From: Parus major
Lineage: Eukaryota; Chordata; Aves; Passeriformes; Paridae
DNA: 64,000 nt
Assembly (NCBI RefSeq): GCF_001522545.3
Contig: NC_031769.1
Span: 23,917,617 to 23,981,616 of the forward strand
Direction: 5' to 3'
In this document: in pieces, positions 52,201-62,831 of the stretch
How the letters are laid out: each line of letters starts with the position of its first letter
Numbering within the stretch: position 1 is the first letter of the stretch
The notes under the pieces: generated by a model
The model's input: only the letters and a program-made list of their open reading frames with translations
What the model was told of the DNA's origin: nothing
Databases searched by the model: none
Program-made: the position numbers and the translations under genes

Positions 52201-55200
52201 CATTACCTGTCTGGAAACTTCTGGGCATGCCCACCTAAGGATGAATTCACTCAATTTTAAGAGGAGGTCATGTAGACCTCCACACATATCCTGAGGCATC
52301 AACAATTCTCCTTTTCCTTTAGGTGAGCCCCTAAGTTCCCTTCCTCTGAAGGATTGACATAAATATTTGAGCTTTAGGAGTTGTAGTAAGCCTAGAAAAT
52401 TGCTTCTCAGTCTGAGACTGTAGCATTTATTACTAGGATGAGTCATTGTCACTTCATACAGAAAATGCTGGCATTTGTTGGCATTTGTATGGTTAATATT
52501 GGATAATGTTCTGGCATGCAGAAGGTCAGGTTGCAAAACTACAGGACACTTTGCTAAATAGTTCCCTTTACTCGTATGTATACATTAGCCATAGCTTGTT
52601 GCCTTCTCTGGACAGCAGGAGATAGAAACTAACAATATGCAGGGGAGGCTCTGCTCTTTTTAACACTAGCATATTTATACAAGACATTTAATATGATATC
52701 TAGAATTGGACAAAGAGAAACATCCCCTATTTTAAGGGACTTCCAAAAAAACAAAAGCTTCAAAATTCAGACACTTCAATAACCTCACCATAGCTGACAC
52801 TGGTGTGGTAACCTGCCACAACCTGTATCTTTAGCTAAGCTCTTGGGTTGGTCATGCTACTTTGGCCTGGACATGTCTGTCTTAAGATGTCAACTGCATA
52901 ACAGTTTATAAATAGAAGTAAAGTCTTATAAGCTGGAGGAACTCCAGCTCATACAAAAGTCAGTTGCTTGCTTATTTTGGGAAAAGGAGCTTCTCTGAGA
53001 GTGTCACTACCATGCTCTGATTCTTAATTCCTGACTTCCTGTTGTATGGAATGTGCTGCTTGAACTGTCTGTTAAATACTGTTGGATTTTCAAAAGTATG
53101 TATTTAGCTGCTGGGAGAAACTGTTTCTTTTTTTCCAGTGGGAGTTCTCAGAATATCTGTATGTTATTTGGTTTCATGAAGTATTAATTTATATTGAATA
53201 ATATTTTCAGGAAGTCCATTAATCAGTGTACTTGTCTTACGATGAAATTTTTATGTAGTTATTTAGAGATAAATAGAGTTTGCTACATTTAGGCTATTTG
53301 TTTTGGTTTTGCTTTTTTTAGTTCTTACTAAGTTAGTAGAGATACAGTAGCATTTTAAAAAAATGCTGCATCCATTTTTCATTTAGTGTGGGAAATAATT
53401 TTCAAAAAATAATTCTCAAAAAAATAATATTAAAAAAAATAATTTTTCATTTTGTATGGCTATAGCATTCTCCCAGGGATTTTCTATAGAAGATTAAACC
53501 AGAGATTAAAATGGCTCTTGTTTGGTTTTTTGGGGATTTTTCCCCCTTGTGGATATCTGCAAAACAGGTGGAAATACTGGAACTTGATACCGCCATCAAG
53601 TTTTGTTTGCATGCATCTCTTGCTTTGGTCAGTTTTTCTACAGTGGAATTGACTGAACTGGCCAAGATTTTTCAGTAACAAGACTGGCTTTGCTGCTTCA
53701 TTGTTGGATAAAGCCAGGAGACTTTGAATTAAAACATCTTGTGTAATTTAATTCATGAAAAGTCAAATATACACTTAAGTTGAACGTGATTAGATGATGT
53801 GATTGAATGTAATTATTTGTCTGGACAGCTTCTTGTTCCAAAAGAATTTTTTTTTTTCACTTTTGAATAGAAAACTGAAGAAATCTAGCTGTATATGATG
53901 AAATAATGTAAAATAGCTACAAGTGGAGCAAGGGAATCAAGTAATTAAGGGTCCTCTGACATACAGGTTTTGAATTTACTTCTCTATTTCTCCAGTGGTC
54001 TATCAAGATTCACAATGGCAGCAACGAAGCCCTTGCACAATATAAAATCAATATCACTTCAATTGCACCTCTTTTGGAAAAATTAGCAATAAGTAGTGAT
54101 GTTTACTGGGTCTTACAAGGTAAAGTAATGAACAGTAGGTAACAATTTTTAACCTCACTGTGTGTGGAATCATTATGTTGTAGGACATGGAAAACCTAAT
54201 CTATACTTGCAGGTTGAAAAAGGTGTTGGTTGAACTTCACTCTCTCCTTTCTTGCAGTCTTAACTAAGCTGATACATAAATAGCTGCTACTACTGATAGA
54301 GACTTCAGAGCTTTATCAGGAAAAACTTCTGCCTTAATTCTTTGTTAGCTTACTCTCAGACTCAACATGCCAGGTCTATTCTCCCTGTGTTGTGCTCCAT
54401 ACATTCCTCCTGGGAGTCTGAACACAGGTGCATGCAACAGCAGTATTCCTGTGGTTTTGTTCAATTGAACTTTCAGATTATATTAGTAATAGAAGAAGTT
54501 GAACAAGTGCATCCTCTGTATGTGTCTAGAATGGACACACTCTTGAGAATATGGAGAATTTAAGTCTCTAGAATGAAACTTGATGCTCTACACTGTGACA
54601 AGAAATCATGGCTCACAATGAGTTAGTGAGATTTTTATTATGGCGCCAAGCTTAATATTTTGTTTAATATTTCCCTGAAACTGAACAATGAGCTCTTAGG
54701 TAGAATGTTCTCCTGGTTTCTCAGGCACAGGACACAGCATTTTAGATTGTCATCACCTCAGTAAGAAACAGGCAGATTTTGAGCCCTGTTAGCAACATAC
54801 CCAGCTGTACCCTTACAGTCACATCCAAGTTCCTCTGAAAGGTGGTTCTAGAGGTAAATCTGAAAAAACAAATCAACTTCCCATTCCTTTCAAAACCATG
54901 TTTGTTTATACCAGAAGCAGTTAGTTGTCAGACTTGTCCCATCATGGTATTGCTAAGGACCTAGCCCATTTATATAATCTCTGATCTCTTCAGTGGCCCA
55001 AGTGGGAGGAGAAGCAGTCTGTACAGAGTTATCAAGACACTGATTATCCAAACACAGGCATGAGTACCTAAAGTAAATCAATCTGCATCTCACAGTGTGT
55101 CACAGCAGGAGCTTTTTACAGGAACTTAAAGACCTCCAAGCTGACATTTTGATCTAGAACCCCATATCAATTTCTTTTAAGCTTTACATAATTTCTGAAG

Positions 55201-58200
55201 CCTGTCAGCAATTAAGTTTACCCTTTTTTCTGTAAAAATGAGATTCTGCCATATGTCAAACTGGAATCAACAGGAGCAAGTGGAATGTTTATGGCCTATG
55301 ACTTAAATGAGGAGCTGTTTTTTTCCACAGAAAAAAATAGGGTTTGAGAAAGTTTTTGGTTTTTTTTAATATGTCTATTCTGCTGCCTGTTTTCTGCCCT
55401 TTTTCCTTCGGAGTCTTTCATTCTGAGAGAAAGACTAAGCAGCTCTGCACTCTAGCATTATGTGATTTTCCTGGATTCAGAGAAATTAAACAAGCATTCA
55501 TGTCTGTCCAGAGCTTTTTAACCTACAACTACTTAGGCATTAATAGGGAATGGTGATAAGAACATTTCACGATAAACAGCTCTGGTAACTGTAACAGTAA
55601 TTTATTCCTTGCTGTACATTTTTTCTGTGTAATTAAACATTTGTGACCTCTTAAATGAAAGTAGCTCATGCAACTTGAGCTAAAGAAACTCTTTGATAAG
55701 TAGAAGATTTATATGTTCATTCTTTATCCTTTCAAATTCAGATCCCGTTTACGAAGATATGCTGAGTGAAAGTCGGAAAATGATCACTAATGAGAAAATA
55801 GATGCTTATAATGAAGCAGCTGTTCGTATTCTGAACAGCAGCTCCCGAAATTCCAAAGCTAAAGTTAAAGTGTTCAGTGTATCAAAATTGATAGCACAAG
55901 AAACTATCATGAAGTCTGCAGATGGCCTGCATCTCCCTGAATCAAGCAGAGATACAGTAAGTGTTTCTATCATTGGTCAACATTAAAAGTAGCAATAGTA
56001 AAACAAGACTGGAAGTGAATATTCTGAAACTGCAGACAGTATGGATGTAATGAGGACCGCATTTGTCAGGGAATTTTGTTCAAAAAATTTCAGTGGGTGG
56101 GAGGGAGTGCAGTCAGTTTTATAGGCATTTTAAAAACATAATAGAAAACACATTAGTACATAACTATTTTAAAATAGCTGTTAAACCACCAGATCTTTTA
56201 GATCCTGAATGCAAACTTCATGTTTTCATGTGTATGAATGAGTTGAGGTGGTAATGACTTATAAAGCAGTGCTAAGAAATAAGTCTTAAATTTTCCCCTA
56301 TGTGTCCAGAAAATTTGGTTTGGTAAGGAGCATGCAGAGGACAACAAACACACAGTATAGACCTCCCTGATTGCTTGGAGTGCCTCTGACTTTATTTCTA
56401 ATCTTTTACTGAGCAATATGTATAAGCATGCAGTGAGCCCATGTGAGCTTTTCAGCCTGCCCTTTTTGTGAGAGAGCTGTCCCATCATGTCACTTTTGGT
56501 TCCATTCCTTTGCAGGTTTAAGTTGCTTTAAAGTACTGGATGAACTTAATGTCATCTTATCACATGTTTCTGTCTCACATGTTTTAGAGACTTGCATTAC
56601 TGTTGTCCTTTAGAACCCAAGTTTGTGAGCTGTTTTTCATTTATAGACCTTCTACAGCCAGTAGAGAGAACCCTCCTGTTCTAAGATTAGCCATTTTTGC
56701 TTACCTCTAGAAACTCAGTTGTTTTTTTTTTGGGAAGAAGTGTTTTGACTGGACTGTTGAATGCAACTGGGTATATGGTGGGACTGGAAGATTTAATTTT
56801 TGTAATGATAAGGGAGAATTGCATGTCTTACATCAGTGCATGATGCAGAAGAAAATTTCCTTTGAAGGTTTCTTTTATTAATTAGAAATTAATTACCAAA
56901 ACCGCTTATTTTTTTTTTACAGAATGCAATGATTCTTATGAATGTCTACTGCAATAAAATAATGAAGCCCATTGATGGGTCCTGCTGCCAGCCTCAGCCT
57001 CCTCTCACTCTGATACAGAAGATAGCTTTCTGTTTTTTTACTCTGTCCATTATTGGATATTTAATTATCAGCTTAATTCATCGGAATAATTATCGGAAGA
57101 GCAAATCATGCACTGATTTGGAAAGCGGAGAGGAGAAGAAACCTGCCATCAGCACACCTAACGTTTCTACTTTAGAGATGCTCTTACACTGCTTTTGCAA
57201 ACTTGGTCTAATCATGACCTATTTTTATCTATGTGACAGAGCAAATCTTTTCATGAAGGAAAATAAATTTTACACACATTCATCTTTCTTCATACCAATC
57301 GTCTATATCTTGGTTTTGGGGGTATTTTATACTGAAAATACCAAAGAGGTAATGATCACCTTGACATCCCACTAAAATGTTTCCCATTTGTATGTAAGAT
57401 AACCAATTTCTCAGTATTCAAGGTTAATTTTTCAAAGTTAGTATAACTCACCTGCAAAAAATGCCTTCTCAAGCAGTATAATGTTTGCATAGAATTACAT
57501 GTAAAGGCTTTTTGAAGCCATATGGATGTTGCCACTTTAGTCATTCTCACTCTTTCAAACTGGAATTGATCAGAGCTCAGCTAAAAGAAAATTGAAATCA
57601 TCTTAAATCTGTACCCACTAGACAAGACTTTTACAGTTGAGACCCATTTACCCATAAAGTGGCTTATTGTTTTGAACTTTTTCTCCTCATTTTGTAGATA
57701 TTCCTTGTTCTTTTTGGAATAGCAACACTCTTGTTTTGTTTTGCATTAGACTAAAGTGTTAAATAGAGAACAGACTGATGAATGGAAGGGCTGGATGCAA
57801 CTTGTTATTTTGATTTATCATATCTCTGGAGCAAGCACTGTGAGTGATTTGAATTTCTTTTACTTTTAGGGGGAATGCAATTTGTGTATGTTGTTTCAAA
57901 AGAAGGATAGTGTAAATGGGCATTAGAACTGAATGGAATTAATAAATAATGCTATTGTTTCAGTTGATTTAAACATGGTATTAGCAGAGTTAGTTTTTTT
58001 AAGTGTAGATTTGATTGATAAAACATTATATATGTTACTTGACCAGTGGAAAAAATAATTTTCCTGTGTGTAGAATATTTAATTAATTTATTTTTAATTG
58101 CTAGAAGTTTAACCTTCAGCTGAAACTGCTGAAGGTGAGCTTTCAAAGAGCCCTTCTTAAGCTTCTCATAACTAGTAATAGTATATGGCAAGTGTAAAGC

Positions 58201-61200
58201 AATAAATAGAAAAAATTGGTTTTAACATCAGAGGTTAGCACACCAAAAGAGCTTAGTAAGAAACAGGGCAATGTGTACCACAGTGTTTCTTTCCTTAGTT
58301 AAATGATTTACTGTGATGCAGAAGTAGCTTAAAATAGAGGGGAAAAAGGAATGCCAAAAATATTTACATGGACATTTATAAAAGGTACTTTATTTTTCTC
58401 AACAGTTTTTGCCTGTGTACATGCACATTCGAGTTCTGGTTGCTGCGTATCTGTTTCAAACAGGTTATGGGCACTTCTCATATTTTTGGTTAAAAGGAGA
58501 CTTTGGTGTATACAGAGTGTGTCAGGTAAGAATATCTGTCTACTATTTTTATAAATAAGCTTGTCAGATAGCAAAATATCCATACTATATTCATACTCTC
58601 TAAGTAATGTGAGATCAGATGACTTAACCAAGGTTTAAGCAATAAAAATGGCTGTTGTGTCTATGTAATCTGATCTGTTTAATTGGTAGTGTTTATCTAA
58701 TACAAACTTAAACCATATAAATAATACTTACAATGTAAAAAATGCAAGTACATACACTCTGAAATATCAAGACAAATATTTACTAATAAATAGCAGTGGA
58801 GATTCTATTGCAGTAGCAATATACAGCATATAGCAATGTATAAGTAATGAGCCAGCTGGGCTTCCAAAGACAGTGTATTGGAGCCTACATTTACTAATAA
58901 AGAAAAAATAATTTTCACACCATAACAGTACTGGGAAACATACCTGGTTTTGTGGCTTCCCTCCTAAGTTTTGCAGTATATGCTGTAGTACTTCAATGTT
59001 TTTTTCCTAATACATGTATTTTATTGCTGTTAAGTCTTACATTGTCCTGTAACTCAGGTCACTGTGCTTATTTAATGTATGTTTACAACCTGGTAATGGC
59101 ATTAGCCTGGCTTTAACTGAGCTATCCCAGGTAGCTATGGGGGTGAAAAAAGAGACATTAACAGCATCCAGCAACTGGGGCACTTGGTCCCCAGTGACTT
59201 GGAAATAGTCAGATTAGGTTAACCTTATTTTCATTGCAATCTCTTCCTGTGAAGGCCAGGGTAGGACAGGTCCAAAACCAGATAATCAACCTGCAGTCTT
59301 CCATTGCCCTGCTGCTATTCCCTGTGCCACTTTATCTGTGTTTCAATTAAAATACAATCAGCATGTGAGATGTAAAATACTTAGATATTTTTGTGTAGTG
59401 CTAAAGGAAAATGTCCTCATCTTTCTCAGCTTTGCCTCCCAGTTTACATATCCTCTGTCTTCTCTCCTCTGACACCCCCCAGGTTTTATTTCGTCTCAAT
59501 TTCTTGGTTGTGGTACTGTGCATAGTGATGGACCGACCTTACCAGTTCTACTATTTCGTGCCATTAGTCACTGTCTGGTTTATGATCATTTATGCCACCT
59601 TAGCTGTATGGCCTCAGATTGTCCAGAAAAAAGCAAATGGTAAGATTTCTTTTTTTCTTACTGCTATAAAACATTTTCATGTTACTACAATGATGATCAT
59701 ACAGAAATGGCACTGTTGGTAGGTCTCAGTCTCTTTGTTAGTCAAAATACGCTAGACAGCTGCTCACAGAAATACAGTTTGTCATAGGTAAATTGAGTCA
59801 GTTGACAAATATAACAGCTGATGACTAAACTCTACCTCTTCTTACAGTTGGATTAGAATACTTTTTAATATGTTTTGATCATCAAAAATGTGTTTTACCA
59901 AGAATTGTAATTTTACTGAATGGAAATAAAAACCATAGGTTGCATTGTCTGTGCTTGCTGAGGCTGTCTGTCAGATGCTCAGGGTGCAGCGTGAGCAGGA
60001 AGTGTTTAGACTTCCTTGTTCTGTGTTGCCAAGGTGTCTGTCTGTGTTGAGCACCAGTTCTGCTTTAACTGGCCAAATAAGAACATGGGGCTTGCTATCC
60101 TAATCTCTTAGCTTAAGTGAGCTATCAGAGCTATGTCTTGTGGTACAAATAAAAATGGAAGTAAAATCCTAGTTTATGTGTTGTAGATCATTAAAAACCT
60201 GTAAAGCATGTAGTAAATGCTTATTATTTAATTTGCCTGAATTAGAACTAAAACCTTAAGAGCCTCAAATCCTCATTCCCTATTGATGGAGGAGTATTCC
60301 CATTTTATAGCCTGAAGATGACAACAAAATATACCAAATATATACCAGGAATAGATGCTGCAAAAATACACTTAGAGTAGTTATACAAGCTATCTCAAAG
60401 GCAAATATCTTCAATTTAATTTTCTTTTCTACAAAGGCACTTTTCTTGCAGAAACAGAGAAGTAACTCTTGTGTACTTCAGAGCAATAGTGTACTGTGAA
60501 GCTAGAAAATCTTTAAATTATAACTTTCAGTTGTTTATGATCCTGTTTACAGTTGCCAATTTATATGGCAGGAGGGAAAATGGTCTCTGTTGCAATGCTG
60601 AGGTTTGGTTAGAGCGTAATGTCAGTGGACAGCTTTGAGGAGTAGATAGTTGTCCTTAATGACCTGCAGTTGAACTTTGGAGCAAAACTGGTTTCTCAAA
60701 GTCAAATAATATTTACTTACTTGTTTCACATGACAAAAGGCAGGCGTTTTTATGTATATATTTGTTTACGTTCACCTATGTCCTAGTTTAGGGCAAATCA
60801 GGAAGGAAAACTCCAAATGAGAAATGCCCCTCCCCACTAACTGCTCCGGGAAANNNNNNNNNNNNNNNNNNNNNNNNNNNNNNNNNNNNNNNNNNNNNNN
60901 NNNNNNNNNNNNNNNNNNNNNNNNNNNNNNNNNNNNNNNNNNNNNNNNNNNNNNNNNNNNNNNNNNNNNNNNNNNNNNNNNNNNNNNNNNNNNNNNNNNN
61001 NNNNNNNNNNNNNNNNNNNNNNNNNNNNNNNNNNNNNNNNNNNNNNNNNNNNNNNNNNNNNNNNNNNNNNNNNNNNNNNNNNNNNNNNNNNNNNNNNNNN
61101 NNNNNNNNNNNNNNNNNNNNNNNNNNNNNNNNNNNNNNNNNNNNNNNNNNNNNNNNNNNNNNNNNNNNNNNNNNNNNNNNNNNNNNNNNNNNNNNNNNNN

Positions 61201-62831
61201 NNNNNNNNNNNNNNNNNNNNNNNNNNNNNNNNNNNNNNNNNNNNNNNNNNNNNNNNNNNNNNNNNNNNNNNNNNNNNNNNNNNNNNNNTGATGTTTTCCT
61301 TAACACACTGTGCGCTTCTTCTTCCCCCTCTCTTGCTCTCAAAGCCAGTCTTAAAGGTGCAGAACTTAATATATAACATAAACCAGACGATTGGGGATAC
61401 CAGTATCATAAAGTCACCCCAGGACAACCTAGAATAAGGACTGCCTATGCAGAGTGTTTGGGAAAGCTGAGGTTTTAAAACAGTGTTTCTGTCTGAACAC
61501 CTGCGTTCTCTTCTTTATGTGTTTTGTCCCTGTCTTAGACATGAAGCTCAGTTTAGGCTAAATAGCTTTTTAATTGCTGTGAATGCTTATTTTAATAGCT
61601 TAAAGTAAAATTTAAATGTAGATAGTGATAAAATATTGCAGGTAATATTTGAACATTTATTTATGAATGGATCTATTACAAAGCACAGCTACACTAAATA
61701 ATTGGCATTATTATTTAATGTGTCTTGGGGTTTGCTATTGAAAAATTAATGATAGTATAATGATTAATTTATTTCTTCCTCAGGGAACTGCCTGTGGCAC
61801 TTTGGTTTACTGCTGAAACTGATTTGCTTACTGACATGTATATATTTTCTGTCATATTCTCAGGTTTGTAAATCCTGGCTATATTTATCTTTAACTACTC
61901 AAGAGTATATTATTACCTGTCTCTACTTTTTGATGTGCTCATAATTTGTATATTTTCTCTAGTGTCATAAATACAGAAGAAAAATAAAAAAGAATCTTTT
62001 GATTTCTTCTCATATTTGAATTAGTGTGGGTGCTGGAAAAACCACAACTGTGTGACTTACTCATTGGTTTATTATTTTTGACATATTTTCAATGTACTGC
62101 TGTGAATGTAGTAAATACAAGGGCCTGTGCAGTGGGTTTGGGGTGGGGGTTTTTTATGTGCTTAGAGTTAGTGGGTTTTGCCAGCATATGGGGATGCATA
62201 TGGTGATAGTCAAGTTCTGTGTCTCTTAGAGACCTAGTGTTGGCTTTGATACCACGTCAAAAGATTGGTTCTCAGGCCAAATTAGCAACAACTGCATGCT
62301 GTAAGTACAGCTGACAGAAGTCAGGGCAGAGTTTGTCACTCCAAGATAAACAGGGGGGTTATGTGGTTTTGATCCCTCACTGGTTTTTATCCTGTTGAAC
62401 TGTCGTCTTGGAGTGCATGCATGTTCCTTATCACAGCCTGTTAGTAGATCTCTCCCTTTGAGAAGCAGTACAAAATGGAAGGCTTGCAAATACTTTAAGG
62501 GGAGGCAAAACTCAAACTCTATCTCATGTGAAGAAGTTTTTTTTCTTTTTTCTTTTTTTGTCTTTTTTATTTTTTTGTGGGGGAGAGGCTTCTAAAGAAT
62601 CCTGTTATTTTTCTGGTGCATGTAGCTAGTGAAATAAGGATAGAATAGTATTAAGCATGCTATTGATTTAAATTTAGTAAACACAGTTGACATCAGTGTT
62701 AATGCTTTTTCCATGTTTGTCTTTTACAGGGTGCATTTGAGAAGATATTTTCATTTTGGCCATTGTCCAAGTGTTTTGAACTGAATGGGAATGTCTATGA
62801 ATGGTGGTTTAGGTGGAAGCTGGATCGCTAT
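40136..62831 (+). CDS. CASD1: CASD1, sialic acid 9-O-acetyltransferase (exons 1-14, 5' part)
   Basis: CASD1 is the Golgi multi-pass enzyme that transfers acetyl from acetyl-CoA to the 9-hydroxyl of sialic acid (CMP-Neu5Ac), affecting lectin binding and ganglioside 9-O-acetylation. The 14 exons total 1818 nt, or 606 of about 797 codons; the rest lies beyond the right edge. Residues run without gaps against the human protein as I recall it. There is an N-terminal membrane anchor at about residues 23-40, then a luminal SGNH/GDSL-like domain with Ser94 in [11 protein letters not shown] and Asp270/His273 in DGLHLP. Multiple membrane segments begin near residue 305. The ATG at 40136 is chosen because MAALAY-GKREIN matches human. 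It lies downstream of COL1A2 in the same orientation, the conserved vertebrate order. Confidence 0.97.
40269..45361 (+). other. CASD1 intron 1
   Basis: This 5.1-kb intron begins in the CpG island, turns AT-rich after about 41.1 kb, and contains a T/G-rich tract at 43209-43257 and a (TTTG)n run near 44851-44870. No transposon or extra exon was recognised. Confidence 0.75.
45362..45458 (+). CDS. CASD1: CASD1 exon 2
   Basis: A 97-bp exon starting GTGGTGATACGTGTGAG (GGDTCEYLL) and ending in the KYKN region, where an AG/T Ser codon is split with exon 3. The acceptor has a weak pyrimidine tract, but the residues and phase fit human CASD1. Confidence 0.93.
46100..46220 (+). CDS. CASD1: CASD1 exon 3 (catalytic Ser block)
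   Basis: A 121-bp exon encoding [14 protein letters not shown], then [13 protein letters not shown]. The GDS motif holds Ser94, the nucleophile of the SGNH/GDSL-like acetyltransferase domain. Confidence 0.97.
46221..50026 (+). other. CASD1 introns 3 and 4 around the small exon 4
   Basis: AT-rich introns of 1.56 and 2.2 kb flank exon 4 (47779-47823). I recognise no repeat or RNA gene in either. Confidence 0.7.
47779..47823 (+). CDS. CASD1: CASD1 exon 4
   Basis: A 45-bp exon ([15 protein letters not shown]) that aligns to human HENIPFEDKTASVKV. It is phase 0 on both sides. Confidence 0.95.
50027..50089 (+). CDS. CASD1: CASD1 exon 5
   Basis: A 63-bp exon encoding [19 protein letters not shown] and TE, with a potential NGS glycosylation sequon. 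The donor is GTTTGT. Confidence 0.96.
50343..50397 (+). mobile_element. CR1 LINE 3' tail remnant
   Basis: TTGATCCTTATATCTC, then CAACTTGAGATA and CTATGATTCTGTGATT, follow the order of the CR1 3' end, including its terminal repeat units. It is short and diverged, in CASD1 intron 5. Confidence 0.65.
51272..51316 (+). CDS. CASD1: CASD1 exon 6
   Basis: A 45-bp exon ([15 protein letters not shown]) aligning to human DSIAKPHVIVAGAAT, a core beta strand of the SGNH-like fold. It is phase 0 on both sides. Confidence 0.95.
51317..53995 (+). other. CASD1 intron 6
   Basis: This 2.7-kb intron has an A-rich, AT-rich stretch at 53396-53450. A possible very old CR1 trace near 51960 is too short to call. 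Nothing else was recognised. Confidence 0.65.
53996..54119 (+). CDS. CASD1: CASD1 exon 7
   Basis: A 124-bp exon encoding [20 protein letters not shown] onward to VYWVLQ, including sequons NGS and NIT of the luminal domain. It ends in phase 1. Confidence 0.96.
54120..55741 (+). other. CASD1 intron 7
   Basis: A 1.6-kb AT-rich intron with no recognised element. Confidence 0.7.
55742..55956 (+). CDS. CASD1: CASD1 exon 8 (catalytic Asp/His block)
   Basis: A 215-bp exon for residues 210-281. [11 protein letters not shown] supplies Asp270 and His273, completing the SGNH-type triad with Ser94. [14 protein letters not shown] is conserved with human. Confidence 0.97.
56923..57348 (+). CDS. CASD1: CASD1 exon 9 (luminal domain end, first polytopic segments)
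   Basis: A 426-bp exon for residues 282-423. It has Cys pairs in VYCNK and GSCCQP, a membrane segment [19 protein letters not shown], a charged loop with DLESGEEKK, then two more hydrophobic stretches: [13 protein letters not shown] and [15 protein letters not shown]. This is where the soluble catalytic domain passes into the multi-pass acyltransferase-like part. Confidence 0.97.
57750..57839 (+). CDS. CASD1: CASD1 exon 10
   Basis: A 90-bp exon, [18 protein letters not shown] then [12 protein letters not shown]. The EWKGWMQ and YHISGA motifs are characteristic of the Cas1p-type acyltransferase membrane domain. Confidence 0.96.
58406..58525 (+). CDS. CASD1: CASD1 exon 11
   Basis: A 120-bp exon starting [20 protein letters not shown] and ending RVCQ, with the GYGHFSYFW block conserved in the family. 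Phase 0. Confidence 0.97.
59483..59639 (+). CDS. CASD1: CASD1 exon 12
   Basis: A 157-bp exon, [20 protein letters not shown] then [13 protein letters not shown], giving two membrane segments separated by the conserved DRPYQFYYF. It ends in phase 1 after QKKAN. Confidence 0.97.
60779..61426. mobile_element. LTR-type insertion with assembly gap, CASD1 intron 12
   Basis: The element starts TGTCCT and ends AGGACA, perfect 6-bp inverted termini of the TG...CA retroviral type. It is flanked by an exact 5-bp duplication, ACCTA, at 60774-60778 and 61427-61431. The end sequence (GTATCATAAAGTCACCCC) is recalled as an avian LTR. The middle is unknown (gap 60854-61288), so a solo LTR or a longer provirus cannot be told apart. 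A 5-bp duplication suits an ERVL-like element. Confidence 0.82.
60854..61288. other. Assembly gap (435 N)
   Basis: Unknown bases lying wholly inside the LTR-type insertion. The true length is uncertain. Confidence 0.99.
61784..61863 (+). CDS. CASD1: CASD1 exon 13
   Basis: An 80-bp exon, [16 protein letters not shown] through YFLSYSQ, a membrane segment matching human [16 protein letters not shown]. The first two bases complete the Gly codon split with exon 12. The donor is GTTTGT. Confidence 0.96.
62730..62831 (+). CDS. CASD1: CASD1 exon 14 (last in window)
   Basis: A 102-bp exon, [20 protein letters not shown] then [25 protein letters not shown] is a strongly conserved family block. The donor is GTATGT. 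About 190 further residues lie outside the window. Confidence 0.97.

Noticed and set aside
60788..61427. Open frames of 155-196 codons across the large gap
   Set aside because: They consist almost wholly of unknown residues and result only from the run of N.
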